A stretch of DNA of 64,000 nt, from contig JAKBBP010000003.1 of NCBI GenBank assembly GCA_021808445.1, positions 44,442 through 108,441 on the forward strand, written 5' to 3'. This DNA comes from Pseudomonadota bacterium (GTDB lineage: Bacteria > Pseudomonadota > Gammaproteobacteria > Burkholderiales > Burkholderiaceae_C). Shown here piece by piece: positions 31,617 to 41,239 of the stretch. Within the stretch, counting starts at the first letter, position 1. Each line of letters opens with the position of its first letter. The translations under genes and the position numbers were made by a program. The notes under the pieces were generated by a model. It did no database searches and had not been told where the DNA came from. It saw only the letters and a program-made list of their open reading frames with translations.

Positions 31617-33434
31617 ATGACTGGACTCCGAGTTGTTCGATCCCTGGCGCGCAGCCGGGACGCGCGGCGCGTGCGACGCGCAGGCATGAACCTGGCCATG
31701 GGTCTCGCGCTGGGCGCCATGCTGCTGATCTGTGGTGGCGCCGCCGCGCATGCCGAGGAGCCCGCGCCGGCGGCGGGTCCAGGCTATGACGATCCTGTCG
31801 CCTATCGCATGACGCCGGACGCCAGCCTGGCTCGATCCGCGGCGAGGCAGGCCGCGGCCGTGACCCGGCACGGCATCACGCTGTCCGGGCGGCGCCTGCG
31901 CTACACCGCCACCGCGGGGCACCTGCTGGTGCGCCAGCCGGGCGACCCGTCGAAGGTCGAGGCGGCGCTGTACTACGTGGCCTATACCCTGGACGGACAG
32001 GATCCGGCGCGGCGGCCGATCACCTTTTTCTGGAACGGCGGGCCGGGAAGTTCCAGCATCTACCTGGACCTCGGCGGCTGGGGCCCCAGGACCCTGGACA
32101 TCGACGAGGCGCGCATTCCGATGGCCACGCTGGCCCGATCGCCCCGCTTCGCGCTGCGCGCCAATCGACAGACCCTGTTGGCCGACACGGACATGGTGTT
32201 CGTCGACGCCATCGGAACGGGGTGGTCGGAAGCCGTCGCGCCGTACCGCAACCGCGACTTCGAGGGCGTGGATGCCGATGCCCGGCTGATGCGCGACTTC
32301 GTCATCGACTACCTGCGGGACAACGGACGCACGATGTCGCCGAAGTACCTGTATGGCGAGTCCTACGGGGGCATCCGGACCCCCATCGTCGCACGCCTGC
32401 TGGAGCAGTACGGAGCGCTGGCCCGCGGCGCACCCGTGCTGAACGGGCTGATCATGAATTCGCCGATCCTGGACTACAAGACCAACTGCTACATGCGCTG
32501 GTACTCGGACCAGCGGCCCCTGGCGCGATTGCCGGGCGGGGACATCGCCTTCACGCGCGCGCCCGTGTCCTGCGAGGGCTACGTCCCCAGCTACGTGATG
32601 GTGCATTACGCGCAGAGCCGACCCGACGCGACCGTGGACCAGGGGCGGCGCGCCGCGCGGCGCGCCATCGCCCTGGCGCGCGAGTCCTGGAGGCCGGAGT
32701 GGCGTGCGTACCGAGCCACGCTGGCGTCGACTCACTGGCCGCTTCCCTATGTGCCCGGTGACTTCGGGCCGGCCCAGCAGCGCGTGTTCGCGCGCCTAGG
32801 AGCCGCCACGGGCCTGCGCCCTTCCGCGTGGGCAAGGGACTTCAACATGAACGTGCCGGATTTCGACTCGGCCTTGCTGGGACTGGATGCCGCGCATTGG
32901 GACCGCGCCTGGTCCAGGGTCGATCGCTACGACGCGATGGTGCGCCTGCCTGCCCGACTGAGCGGCTATGTCAACCCCAACGGGCGCTGGGAACGCTGGG
33001 TGGCGGGCTCGGACTACCTGGACGGCAGCGTACTGCGCGCAGAGCGCAATTTCACGTCGAAGTTCCTGGACTACCACGACCCGAGCCCCTACGTGGTCGA
33101 CCGCTGGCCGGCGCATTGGGACTGGCATCACGCCGGCGACCTCAGCAATCACCCCCAGTCGGTGTCGGATCTGTACGAGGCGATGACCCTGAACCCGACG
33201 CTGCGGGTGCTGATCGCGCAGGGCGAGCAGGACACCGCGGCGCCTTTCTACCAGACCATGCTCGACCTGCGCGCAGGAGGCCTGGGAACGAAACTCCGGG
33301 TGCACCTGTATCCGGGTGGGCACATGCTCTACCTGACGCAGCCGTCGCATGCGCTGTTCAAGGCGCGCCTGGATCGCTTCTATGCGCAGGCCCAGGCGCC
33401 GGGCCCTGCAAGCGCCGGCGCGAGCGGCCGTTGA
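31617..33434 (+). CDS. Peptidase S10 (serine carboxypeptidase-like), secreted
   Basis: FFWNGGPGSSSIYLDLGGWGPR; GESYGGIRTPIVA; IAQGEQD; PGGHMLYLT. Confidence 0.93.
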   Translation: MTGLRVVRSLARSRDARRVRRAGMNLAMGLALGAMLLICGGAAAHAEEPAPAAGPGYDDPVAYRMTPDASLARSAARQAAAVTRHGITLSGRRLRYTATAGHLLVRQPGDPSKVEAALYYVAYTLDGQDPARRPITFFWNGGPGSSSIYLDLGGWGPRTLDIDEARIPMATLARSPRFALRANRQTLLADTDMVFVDAIGTGWSEAVAPYRNRDFEGVDADARLMRDFVIDYLRDNGRTMSPKYLYGESYGGIRTPIVARLLEQYGALARGAPVLNGLIMNSPILDYKTNCYMRWYSDQRPLARLPGGDIAFTRAPVSCEGYVPSYVMVHYAQSRPDATVDQGRRAARRAIALARESWRPEWRAYRATLASTHWPLPYVPGDFGPAQQRVFARLGAATGLRPSAWARDFNMNVPDFDSALLGLDAAHWDRAWSRVDRYDAMVRLPARLSGYVNPNGRWERWVAGSDYLDGSVLRAERNFTSKFLDYHDPSPYVVDRWPAHWDWHHAGDLSNHPQSVSDLYEAMTLNPTLRVLIAQGEQDTAAPFYQTMLDLRAGGLGTKLRVHLYPGGHMLYLTQPSHALFKARLDRFYAQAQAPGPASAGASGR

Positions 33435-33466
33435 CCCTGCCATTGACCCTGCCGTTAGCCCTGCCG
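33431..33466. repeat. 3 x 12-bp tandem repeat TTGACCCTGCCR at the stop codon of the first S10 gene
   Basis: ttgaccctgcca ttgaccctgccg ttagccctgccg. Confidence 0.9.
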
Positions 33467-33613
33467 TAGCAAGGCTACGCGCACGGGCTTCGGGGTCGAA
33501 TTCCGGACTACTGTTCCATCTGCGGACTCGCGGCCTTTGCAGCGCGGGTTGGAGAACACGGGGGATGGGGCCATGCGCGTGCATGGCGTTTTGTCATCCG
33601 ACCTGGTTCGAAC

Positions 33614-35473
33614 ATGCTCAGATTCCGTCATGGCGCGCCGCCGCACCGGCCCGCGCAGTCTTTGCTCCCTCTTCGACAGCCCGGCCTCGCGCGCCGCGTG
33701 CTGGCCTGGCGCCGGTGCGCCGTGGTCGTGGCCGCCGCGGCGCTCAGCGCCTGCGGCGGAGGCGGGCAGGGCGCGGGCCCGCACGTCACCGCCTATCACG
33801 CCTACGACGACCCTGTCCCCTACGATCTGCGCGCCGGGGCATCGCTGCCCGCGGCCTTCGCGAAGGCGGGGGCTGCCGTCACGCACCACGACCTGATGCT
33901 GGCGGGCCAGCAGAGGTCCTACACGGCGACGGCAGGGCACCTGCTGGTGCATTCGCGCCGGACGGGCAAGGTCGTGGCAACCATGTTCTACGTGGCCTAT
34001 ACCCTGGATGGCCAGCCTGCCGCGAAGCGGCCGGTGACCTTTTTCTGGAACGGCGGCCCGGGAAGTTCGGCGGTGTATCTCGAACTGGGGGCCTGGGGCC
34101 CGCGCACCCTGGAACTCGACGAGGCGAACGTGCCGGAGTCCGCGCTGGGCAGGCCTCCGGCGCTCAAGCTGCGGACCAACCCCGACACCCTGCTGGGCGA
34201 CACCGACATGGTGTTCGTCGATCCGGTCGGCACCGGCCTGTCGGAAGCGGTGGCTCCGCGCACCAACCAGTCCTTCGCCGGCGTCGACCCCGATGCCCGT
34301 GCGGTGCTCGACTTCATCGATGCCTGGCTGCATGCCAACCACCGCGAGATGTCGCCCAAGTTCGTGTACGGGGAGTCCTACGGCGGGATCCGCACCCCCA
34401 TCGTCGCCAGGCTGATGGAGCAGCAGGGACCCCTGGCCCACGGCGCGCCGGTGCTCAGCGGGGTGCTCATGAACTCGCCCATCATGGACTTCAAGACCAA
34501 TTGCGATTCGGCCTGGAGCTCCGTCGGCAATCCCGTGCAACAAGGGCCCTCCCAGACCTTGGCCTTCACGGTGCCTCCCGTGTCCTGCGAGGGCGACATT
34601 CCCAGTTTCGTCATGGCGCATTACGCGCTGACCCATCGAGCCACCACCGTCGCGCAGGACGCGCGCGCGGCCCGTCAGGCCATGCAACTTGCGCAAGGCA
34701 CATGGGCGCCGGAATTCAAGGCCTACCAGGCCACCGTCGGCGCAAGCGGCTTCGCCAAGGCCCACCCGGTGCCCTGGGTGGCCAGCGACTTTCCGGCGAA
34801 CCAGCAACAGGTGTTCCAGGCCATGGCCCAGGCCACCGGCACGCGAGCCGACGACTGGGCGCGGGTGTTCAACATGAACATCGAGGACTACGGCTCGGCC
34901 ATGCTGCGCCTGGACAATGCCCACTGGGATCAGGAGGACTTTCGCATCAATCCCTACGATGCGATCGTGACCACTCCGGCGCATGCCAGCGGCTACGTGA
35001 ACTTCAACGGCAAGCCGGAGACACCGCCCCAGGCCGCAGACTATTTCAACAAGGCCCTCGTGGCCGCGCAGCGTCGCTACTTCTCCAGGTTCCTGCAGTA
35101 CCAGAGCGCGGCGCCCTACGAACTGCTCAGCCCGCGCCAGATCGAGTACTGGAACTGGCACCATGACGGCGACCTGAGCAACCAGCCGCAGACGGTGAGC
35201 GACCTGATGGAGGCCATCGACCTGGGCGGGCATCTGCCGGTGCTGATCGGGCAGGGAGAAGAGGATCTGATCACCCCGTTTTTCCAGACCCTGCTGGACC
35301 TGCACAGCGCCAGGCTGGGCCGCGAGGTCGAATTCCGCGTGTTCCCCGGCGGGCACATGCTGTACCTGACCCGCGTGACCCACGACGCCTTCAAGACCAC
35401 CCTGGACCACTTCTATGCGCGTGTCGCGAACGGTACCTGGTCCCCCGACAAGCCCACGAGGATCTTCCGATGA
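33614..35473 (+). CDS. Peptidase S10 (serine carboxypeptidase-like), predicted lipoprotein; paralog of the preceding gene
   Basis: Lipobox LSAC-GGGG; FFWNGGPGSSAVYLELGAWGPR; GESYGGIRTPIVA; PGGHMLYLT. Confidence 0.93.
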   Translation: MLRFRHGAPPHRPAQSLLPLRQPGLARRVLAWRRCAVVVAAAALSACGGGGQGAGPHVTAYHAYDDPVPYDLRAGASLPAAFAKAGAAVTHHDLMLAGQQRSYTATAGHLLVHSRRTGKVVATMFYVAYTLDGQPAAKRPVTFFWNGGPGSSAVYLELGAWGPRTLELDEANVPESALGRPPALKLRTNPDTLLGDTDMVFVDPVGTGLSEAVAPRTNQSFAGVDPDARAVLDFIDAWLHANHREMSPKFVYGESYGGIRTPIVARLMEQQGPLAHGAPVLSGVLMNSPIMDFKTNCDSAWSSVGNPVQQGPSQTLAFTVPPVSCEGDIPSFVMAHYALTHRATTVAQDARAARQAMQLAQGTWAPEFKAYQATVGASGFAKAHPVPWVASDFPANQQQVFQAMAQATGTRADDWARVFNMNIEDYGSAMLRLDNAHWDQEDFRINPYDAIVTTPAHASGYVNFNGKPETPPQAADYFNKALVAAQRRYFSRFLQYQSAAPYELLSPRQIEYWNWHHDGDLSNQPQTVSDLMEAIDLGGHLPVLIGQGEEDLITPFFQTLLDLHSARLGREVEFRVFPGGHMLYLTRVTHDAFKTTLDHFYARVANGTWSPDKPTRIFR

Positions 35474-35886
35474 CTGCATTTTCCGCATGGTCTGAACGCG
35501 CTCTGGCCCGCACGTACCTGGGAGCCGGCCTGCTCGCCCTCGGCGCGGCCGCTGCGCTGGTCTGGGTACCTGCGGCCAGCGCCTCGCAGCACGGCGCTGT
35601 CGCGCAGGCGGCGGAGGGCCTCGTGCAGCCTCCGCCCGACCGCCCCGGCACGGCGACGCCGCCCCCCACCCTGGAGCAGATGGTCCACATGATGAAACAG
35701 GACATGTGGCGCCACTTCGTGCGCGCCGAGGATCCTCAGACCCGGCTGGTCAGCCGGCAGGGAGCCCGCCTCAGCCACTGGGGCTATGCGCTGGAGCATT
35801 TCCGGGCCATGGACGTGAACCACGACGGGACCCTCAGTTTCACCGAGGTGTGGAACTACGTGCGTGCCCACATGCCGGGGCGTTGA
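35470..35886 (+). CDS. Small EF-hand protein with N-terminal hydrophobic segment
   Basis: Canonical-looking EF loop DVNHDGTLSFTE; 4-bp overlap with S10 gene. Confidence 0.75.
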   Translation: MTAFSAWSERALARTYLGAGLLALGAAAALVWVPAASASQHGAVAQAAEGLVQPPPDRPGTATPPPTLEQMVHMMKQDMWRHFVRAEDPQTRLVSRQGARLSHWGYALEHFRAMDVNHDGTLSFTEVWNYVRAHMPGR

Positions 35887-35925
35887 GCGCGGCGCCGGCC
35901 GGGGGCGGCCCTGCCGTGCCCCGGC

Positions 35926-37218
35926 TCAGCCTGCGAAGGCGGCCCAGGCCAGCGAGAGCAGCATGCTGGCGGCCAGCCAGGCGGCGGCCGGCAGCATGTC
36001 GCGTCGGCGTGACAGGCCGAGCGCATAGGCGGCCTTGAGCAGGTTGTTGCTGCCCGAGGCAATCAGCACCGCGTGGATCACCGCGGAGGCGTCGACCTGG
36101 AAGTGTCCGGCCAGCAGCGACAGCACGAAGGGATCGATGTCGCTGAGACCGACCACGAAGCTGAGCACGTTCAGGCCGCCGACCCCGAAACGGGTGGTGA
36201 CGAAGGCGGTGAGCGCGGCGAACACCACGAACAGGACCGCGAACAGCAGGGCCACGGGAAGGTCCAGCGGGTTGCGCGGTGCCAGGCGGGCGGACGCCGC
36301 GGCCGTGCCGGCGCCGGCCTCGACATCCGTGCCCGCGGCGCGGCGCCACAGCAGCCAGGTCACTCCCAGGCTGAGCGCGCACAGCAGGCCGAAGGGCAGG
36401 GCCAGTCGCAGGGCAGCGTCCAGATGCCCCAGCGCGGCGATCACCACCCACAGTCGCAGGTACATCATGGCCGTGGCCAGCACCGTGGCCGCCGGCGCCT
36501 GCGCGGCCAGCAAGTCGTCCTGGCGTGCCTGGCGCGCCAGCACCACCGTCGCCGCGGTGCTGGAGTAGACCCCTCCGAGCAGGCCGGTCAGCAGCGTGGA
36601 GCCGCGCGGAAACACGTAGGTGTGGGCCAGGTAGCCGGCGTAGGAGATGGCCGAGATCAGCACCACGGCCAGCCAGACCTTGGAATAACTGATGGTGCTC
36701 AGCCCCGGGATCGGCGTGTCGGGAAGCAGCGGCAGCACCAGCCCCGCGATGATCAGGAACTTGGCCAGCGTGACTCCCTCGGACACCGGCATGGCGTCCG
36801 AGATCTTGCGGATCAGCGGCTTTTCCGCGAGCATGAGAATGGCCACGATCAGCACGGCGGCGACCAGCCAGGGCGGCTGGGTCTGGATCAGCGGGCCCAG
36901 CGCATAGGCGAGCAGGGCGATCATGCCCGGCAGCAGTTCGCCGCCGGCGCCCCCGTCGCGCCCGGCGCGCGCCAGGTCCACCGCCAGCCACACCGCCAGG
37001 GCGGCCAGTCCGACCAGGTAGAGTCCACGCGGCCGGGTTCCGTCGAGCAGCCAGAGCACGAAACCCGCGGCACCGATCAGGGTCAGGGTGCGCGTGGTGC
37101 CGAAGCCCACGCCTTCGTCCTGCGCACGCCTGTAGCTGTGCAGTTCCAGCCCCAGCACGAAAGCCAGCGCGGCGCTTGCCGCGAACTGCAGCAGAAGGGG
37201 GGGAAGACCCGGGTTCAT
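35926..37218 (-). CDS. MgtC/DUF4010 family membrane protein
   Basis: Many TMs; GFGTTRTLTLIGAAGFVLWLL; GLSDIDPFVLSLLAG and SGSNNLLKAAYAL typical of DUF4010. Confidence 0.88.
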   Translation of the reverse strand: MNPGLPPLLLQFAASAALAFVLGLELHSYRRAQDEGVGFGTTRTLTLIGAAGFVLWLLDGTRPRGLYLVGLAALAVWLAVDLARAGRDGGAGGELLPGMIALLAYALGPLIQTQPPWLVAAVLIVAILMLAEKPLIRKISDAMPVSEGVTLAKFLIIAGLVLPLLPDTPIPGLSTISYSKVWLAVVLISAISYAGYLAHTYVFPRGSTLLTGLLGGVYSSTAATVVLARQARQDDLLAAQAPAATVLATAMMYLRLWVVIAALGHLDAALRLALPFGLLCALSLGVTWLLWRRAAGTDVEAGAGTAAASARLAPRNPLDLPVALLFAVLFVVFAALTAFVTTRFGVGGLNVLSFVVGLSDIDPFVLSLLAGHFQVDASAVIHAVLIASGSNNLLKAAYALGLSRRRDMLPAAAWLAASMLLSLAWAAFAG

Positions 37219-37934
37219 TCGAGGCGCCGGCGGGTGTCCGCCAGCAGGCGCCGCATGCGCATGAACGCGGTGCGCTGATCCTGTTCGCGGATGGCCTGGA
37301 ACACGCGCAGGTGGTCGTCGAGGGCCTGTTTGAAGGTGTCGGCGCGGCGCGCCGACACGCCCAGCAGCATGCCCAGCGCCGAGCCGATCACGGAGGACAG
37401 GGGAATCAGCAGATCATTGTGCGTGGCCTCGAGCACGGCGACGTGGAATTGCAGGTCGGCCTCGACCCATTGCTCGACCACCTGGGAATCGCGCATGGCC
37501 TCGCAGGCACGTTCCATGGCGCGGACGTCCTCCGCGCTGCGGTTGCGTGCGGCGAGCATGCAGGCATTGGGCTCGATGATCTCCCGGATCTCTCCCAGCT
37601 GGCGCAGCATGTCGCCGCCCGGGTCGGCCGCGCAACGCCAGGCCAGCACCTCGGGGTCGAGCATGTTCCAGGACGACACCGGCTGCACGCGGGTGCCGAT
37701 GCGCGGGCGCGCCTTGAGCAGGCCCTTGGCCGCCAGCACCTTCACCGCCTCGCGCAATGCCGTGCGGCTGACTCCGAGCTCCTGGCCCAGCACCTCCTCG
37801 CTGGGCAGGGTGCTTCCGGCGGGGTAGCCGCCGCCCACGATGCGCTCGCCCAGGCGCTGCACGACCTGCCGGTGCAGCGCGGGTCCCGCCGAGCCACCCT
37901 GGGCCGGACGCGGGACGGAAGGGGTGTTGGTCAT
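37215..37934 (-). CDS. FadR/GntR-family regulator (DgoR-like)
   Basis: wHTH (TLPSEEVLGQELGVSRTALREAVKVLAAKGLLKARPRIGTRV), FCD domain; divergent from dgoK. Confidence 0.92.
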   Translation of the reverse strand: MTNTPSVPRPAQGGSAGPALHRQVVQRLGERIVGGGYPAGSTLPSEEVLGQELGVSRTALREAVKVLAAKGLLKARPRIGTRVQPVSSWNMLDPEVLAWRCAADPGGDMLRQLGEIREIIEPNACMLAARNRSAEDVRAMERACEAMRDSQVVEQWVEADLQFHVAVLEATHNDLLIPLSSVIGSALGMLLGVSARRADTFKQALDDHLRVFQAIREQDQRTAFMRMRRLLADTRRRLE

Positions 37935-37957
37935 GGCGTCGAAAGCGTTGTCGAATA

Positions 37958-37971
37958 TTGTATGATGATTG
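37958..37971 (+). promoter_or_regulatory. Operator candidate TTGTATGATGATTG in dgoR-dgoK intergenic region
   Basis: Exact 14-bp match (opposite orientation) to 53122-53135. Confidence 0.75.
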
Positions 37972-38006
37972 AAAGGTCGCAACCATCGCCCAGCCCAGGA
38001 AACAGC

Positions 38007-38957
38007 ATGCCGCCGAGCCTCGATCGCGCGGTTCCCGTCGGCGCATCCGAGATCATCGGCATCGACTGGGGGACCACTCACCTGCGAGCTTACCGCGTTG
38101 CGCCCGACGCAAGCGTGATCGCCCGCTGCGAAAGCGACGATGGAGTGCTGCGTTCGCGCGGACGTTTCGGCCAGGTCTGCTCCTCGGTGCTCGAGCGCCT
38201 CGGCGCCCGCGCCGGCGAACTGCCGGTGATCCTGTCGGGCATGGTGGGGAGTTCGCAGGGCTGGCAGCCCGTGGACTACCTGGGCATCGACCAGCCCCTG
38301 CGCACCCTGGGCGAGCACCTGGTCACGCTGCGCGCGGACGACGCCCTGCCGCGCTGTCATCTGGTGCCCGGCTATGCGGTGATGCCGGAGCAGGCGGGCC
38401 CCGAGCAAGGCATCGATGTCATGCGTGGCGAGGAGGTGCAATTGCTGGGCGCGACGCTGCTGGATGCGGATGCGCGCAACCGCATGGTGGTGCTGCCGGG
38501 CACCCACTCCAAATGGGCGCAGGTCGGAGCCGGGCTGATCCGCTGGTTCGCCACCTACATGACCGGCGAGCTGTTCGCCTGCCTGAGCCAGCAGGGCACG
38601 CTGGGCGCCCTGATGGCGCGCAGCGAGGACTCCCCGGAAGCCTTCCGCGCCGGTGTGCGCCGCTCCGGCGAGACGCGCCTGGCCGGAGCCTTGTTCAGCT
38701 GCCGGGCCATGGTGGTCACCGGGGCCATGCCCGCCGAGCATGCGCGCGAGTACCTCAGCGGGGTGCTGATCGGCGCCGAACTGCACGAGGCCCTGGCCCG
38801 GGGCGGGCCGTCGGCGAGCAGGGTCTCGATCGTGGCCTCCAGGGCCCTGGCGCGTCGCTACCAGGACGCGGCGGCGCTGCTGGGCATCGAAGCCAGCTGC
38901 CTGGACCCGGATGCCGTCTACGTCGCCGCGCTGCGCGAGCTGGGGCGTAGCCTGTAG
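38007..38957 (+). CDS. dgoK: 2-dehydro-3-deoxygalactonokinase
   Basis: IIGIDWGTTHLRAYRV; VLPGTHSKWAQV; DgoK family. Confidence 0.93.
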   Translation: MPPSLDRAVPVGASEIIGIDWGTTHLRAYRVAPDASVIARCESDDGVLRSRGRFGQVCSSVLERLGARAGELPVILSGMVGSSQGWQPVDYLGIDQPLRTLGEHLVTLRADDALPRCHLVPGYAVMPEQAGPEQGIDVMRGEEVQLLGATLLDADARNRMVVLPGTHSKWAQVGAGLIRWFATYMTGELFACLSQQGTLGALMARSEDSPEAFRAGVRRSGETRLAGALFSCRAMVVTGAMPAEHAREYLSGVLIGAELHEALARGGPSASRVSIVASRALARRYQDAAALLGIEASCLDPDAVYVAALRELGRSL

Positions 38958-39008
38958 CGGCGGATCCGCGCGCCTGCCCCGCCCCCTTTTTCCGCAAGGA
39001 GCCCCTCC

Positions 39009-39665
39009 ATGTCCCCTGCCGTTCCACGTCATCCCGGCCTGCCGGCCGGCGCCGTCCCCCTGGTGGCGATCCTGCGCGGCTTGCTGCCCGAACAGGCCGC
39101 TGCCGTCGGCAGCGCCTTGTTCGACGCGGGCCTGCGCTGCCTGGAGGTTCCGCTGAATCGGCCGCATGCGCTGCGCTGCATCGAGATCCTGGTGTCCATG
39201 GCGCCTGCGGACGCGCTGATCGGTGGGGGCACCATGATGAGCCTGCGTGACGTGGACGAGGTCGTCGCCGCGGGAGGCCGGTTGATGGTCTCGCCCCACT
39301 GCGACCCCGAGCTCATCGGCCATGCGGCGGAGCGTGGCATGTTCTGTGCGCCCGGCGTGGCCACCCCCAGCGAGGCCTTCCAGGCGCTTCGTGCCGGCGC
39401 GCATGCCTTGAAGCTGTTTCCGGCCGAGCAGATCGGAGCGCGCGGCCTGAAGGCGCTGTGCACCGTACTGCCCCCCGGTACCGAGGTGTGGCCGGTGGGT
39501 GGGGTGGACGAGCGGCAGATGGCCGAATGGCTGCGTGCCGGCGCGACCGGTTTCGGCATCGGCTCGCAGCTGTTCCGGCCGGGCGTGGAGGCCGCCGAGG
39601 TGGGGCTGCGTGCCGCGCGCATGCTGCGCGCCTGGCAGGAGGCCAGGCAAGGCTCGGGGGCTTGA
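39009..39665 (+). CDS. dgoA: 2-dehydro-3-deoxy-6-phosphogalactonate aldolase
   Basis: KDPG/KDPGal aldolase fold (VAILRGLLPEQAAAVGSALFDAGLRCLEVPLN; LKLFPAEQIGARGLKAL). Confidence 0.93.
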   Translation: MSPAVPRHPGLPAGAVPLVAILRGLLPEQAAAVGSALFDAGLRCLEVPLNRPHALRCIEILVSMAPADALIGGGTMMSLRDVDEVVAAGGRLMVSPHCDPELIGHAAERGMFCAPGVATPSEAFQALRAGAHALKLFPAEQIGARGLKALCTVLPPGTEVWPVGGVDERQMAEWLRAGATGFGIGSQLFRPGVEAAEVGLRAARMLRAWQEARQGSGA

Positions 39666-39730
39666 ATCGCGCCGGCCGGCAGGCCGGGCGCCAGAGGATT
39701 CCCGCGAGCGCAGTGGCCATGCCAGCCGCC

Positions 39731-41239
39731 TCAGCCGGCCGGCTCGCTCCAGTCCAGCGCGCGTTGCACGGCCTGTTGCCAGCGTCGCAGCAGGCGCTCG
39801 CGCTCGGCGCCCGACATCGCGGGTTCCCAGCGCCTCTGGGCCTTCCAGTGCGAGGCCAGCTCCGTGGGGCCGCTCCACAGGCCTGCGGCCAGGCCGGCGG
39901 CGCAGGCCGCGCCCAGCGCCGTGGTCTCGCTGCATACGGGACGGATCACCGGCGTATCCAGCAAGTCGGCCTGGAATTGCATCAGCAGCGAGTTCGCGCT
40001 CATGCCGCCATCGACCTTGATCTCGCGCAAATGCATGCCGCTGTCGCGTTGCATCGCCGCCACGATTTCCTGGACCTGGAAGGCGGTGGCCTCCAGCGCC
40101 GCGCGCGCGAGGTGTCCGCGATGGGCGAAATGGGTCAGGCCCACCAGCACTCCGCGCGCATCGGGGCGCCAGTGGGGCGCGAACAGGCCGGAGAACGCGG
40201 GCACGAAGTACACGTCGCCGTTGTCGGGCACGCTGCGGGCGAGTTCCTCGATGTCCGCGGCCGAGCCGATCAATCCCAGGTTGTCGCGCAGCCAGCGCAC
40301 CAGGGATCCGGTGACGGCGATCGAACCTTCCAGTGCGTAGCATGGGGCCTGCTCGCCCAGGCGGTAGGCCACGGTGCCCAGCAGGCCGCTGGGCGAAGGC
40401 GCGGGGCGCTCTCCGGTGTGCATGAGCAGGAAGGATCCGGTGCCATACGTGACCTTGGCCTGACCCGGGGCGAAGCAGGCCTGGCCGATCAGCGCGGCCT
40501 GCTGATCGCCCGCTAGCGCGGCCAGCTCGGCGCCGCGCAGGGCACCCTCGCGAATGGGGGCGATGCGCTGCGAGGTGGAGACTACCCGGGGCAGGCAGGC
40601 CAGGGGTATGCCGAGGGACTCGCAGATCTCCTCGTCCCACCGCAGGCGGTGGATGTCGAACAGATTGGTGCGGCTGGCATTGGTGACGTCACAGACATGG
40701 CTCCCGCCATCGGGTCCGCCGGTGAGGTTCCACGCCAGCCAGGCGTCGACGGTGCCGAACAGCAGCTCGCCGCGCGCAGCTGCCTGTGCGGCCCCGGGAT
40801 GCTGGCGCAGCATCCATTGCAGTTTGCAGGCGGAGAAGTAGTTGGCCGGGGGCAGGCCCGTTCGATCGCGCCAGCCCTGCGGGCCGACGCGCTGCACCAC
40901 CTCGCGTACCAGGGAGTCGGTGCGGGTGTCCTGCCAGACGATGGCATGGCCCAGCGCGCGCCCGCTCGCGCGTTCCCACAGCACGGCGGTCTCGCGCTGA
41001 TTGGCGATGCCCACCGCGGCGAGCTGGCGAGCCTCGATTCCCGCCTCGCGCAGCGCCTGCGCAGCCAGGTCCTGCACGTTGCGCAGGATCTCCGCGGGGT
41101 CGTGCTCCACCCAGCCGGGCTGGGGGCAGATCTGGCGGTGCTCGCGCTGCGCCGTCGCCACCACGCCCAGCGCCGCGTCGAACACCATGACGCGCGAGCT
41201 GGTGGTGCCCTGGTCGATGGCTGCCACATAGGTGTTCAC
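39731..41239 (-). CDS. glpK: Glycerol kinase (GTG start)
   Basis: AIDQGTTSSRVMVFD; VDGGMSANSLLMQFQADLL. Confidence 0.96.
   Translation of the reverse strand: MNTYVAAIDQGTTSSRVMVFDAALGVVATAQREHRQICPQPGWVEHDPAEILRNVQDLAAQALREAGIEARQLAAVGIANQRETAVLWERASGRALGHAIVWQDTRTDSLVREVVQRVGPQGWRDRTGLPPANYFSACKLQWMLRQHPGAAQAAARGELLFGTVDAWLAWNLTGGPDGGSHVCDVTNASRTNLFDIHRLRWDEEICESLGIPLACLPRVVSTSQRIAPIREGALRGAELAALAGDQQAALIGQACFAPGQAKVTYGTGSFLLMHTGERPAPSPSGLLGTVAYRLGEQAPCYALEGSIAVTGSLVRWLRDNLGLIGSAADIEELARSVPDNGDVYFVPAFSGLFAPHWRPDARGVLVGLTHFAHRGHLARAALEATAFQVQEIVAAMQRDSGMHLREIKVDGGMSANSLLMQFQADLLDTPVIRPVCSETTALGAACAAGLAAGLWSGPTELASHWKAQRRWEPAMSGAERERLLRRWQQAVQRALDWSEPAG

Noticed and set aside
38958-38990. GCGGATCCGC palindrome between dgoK and dgoA
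   Set aside because: Short GC-rich palindrome expected often by chance in this genome.
37215-40640. 1141-aa ORF on - strand
   Set aside because: Only the C-terminal part (37215..37934) is a real GntR regulator; the rest is antisense to dgoK/dgoA and runs out of frame through glpK.
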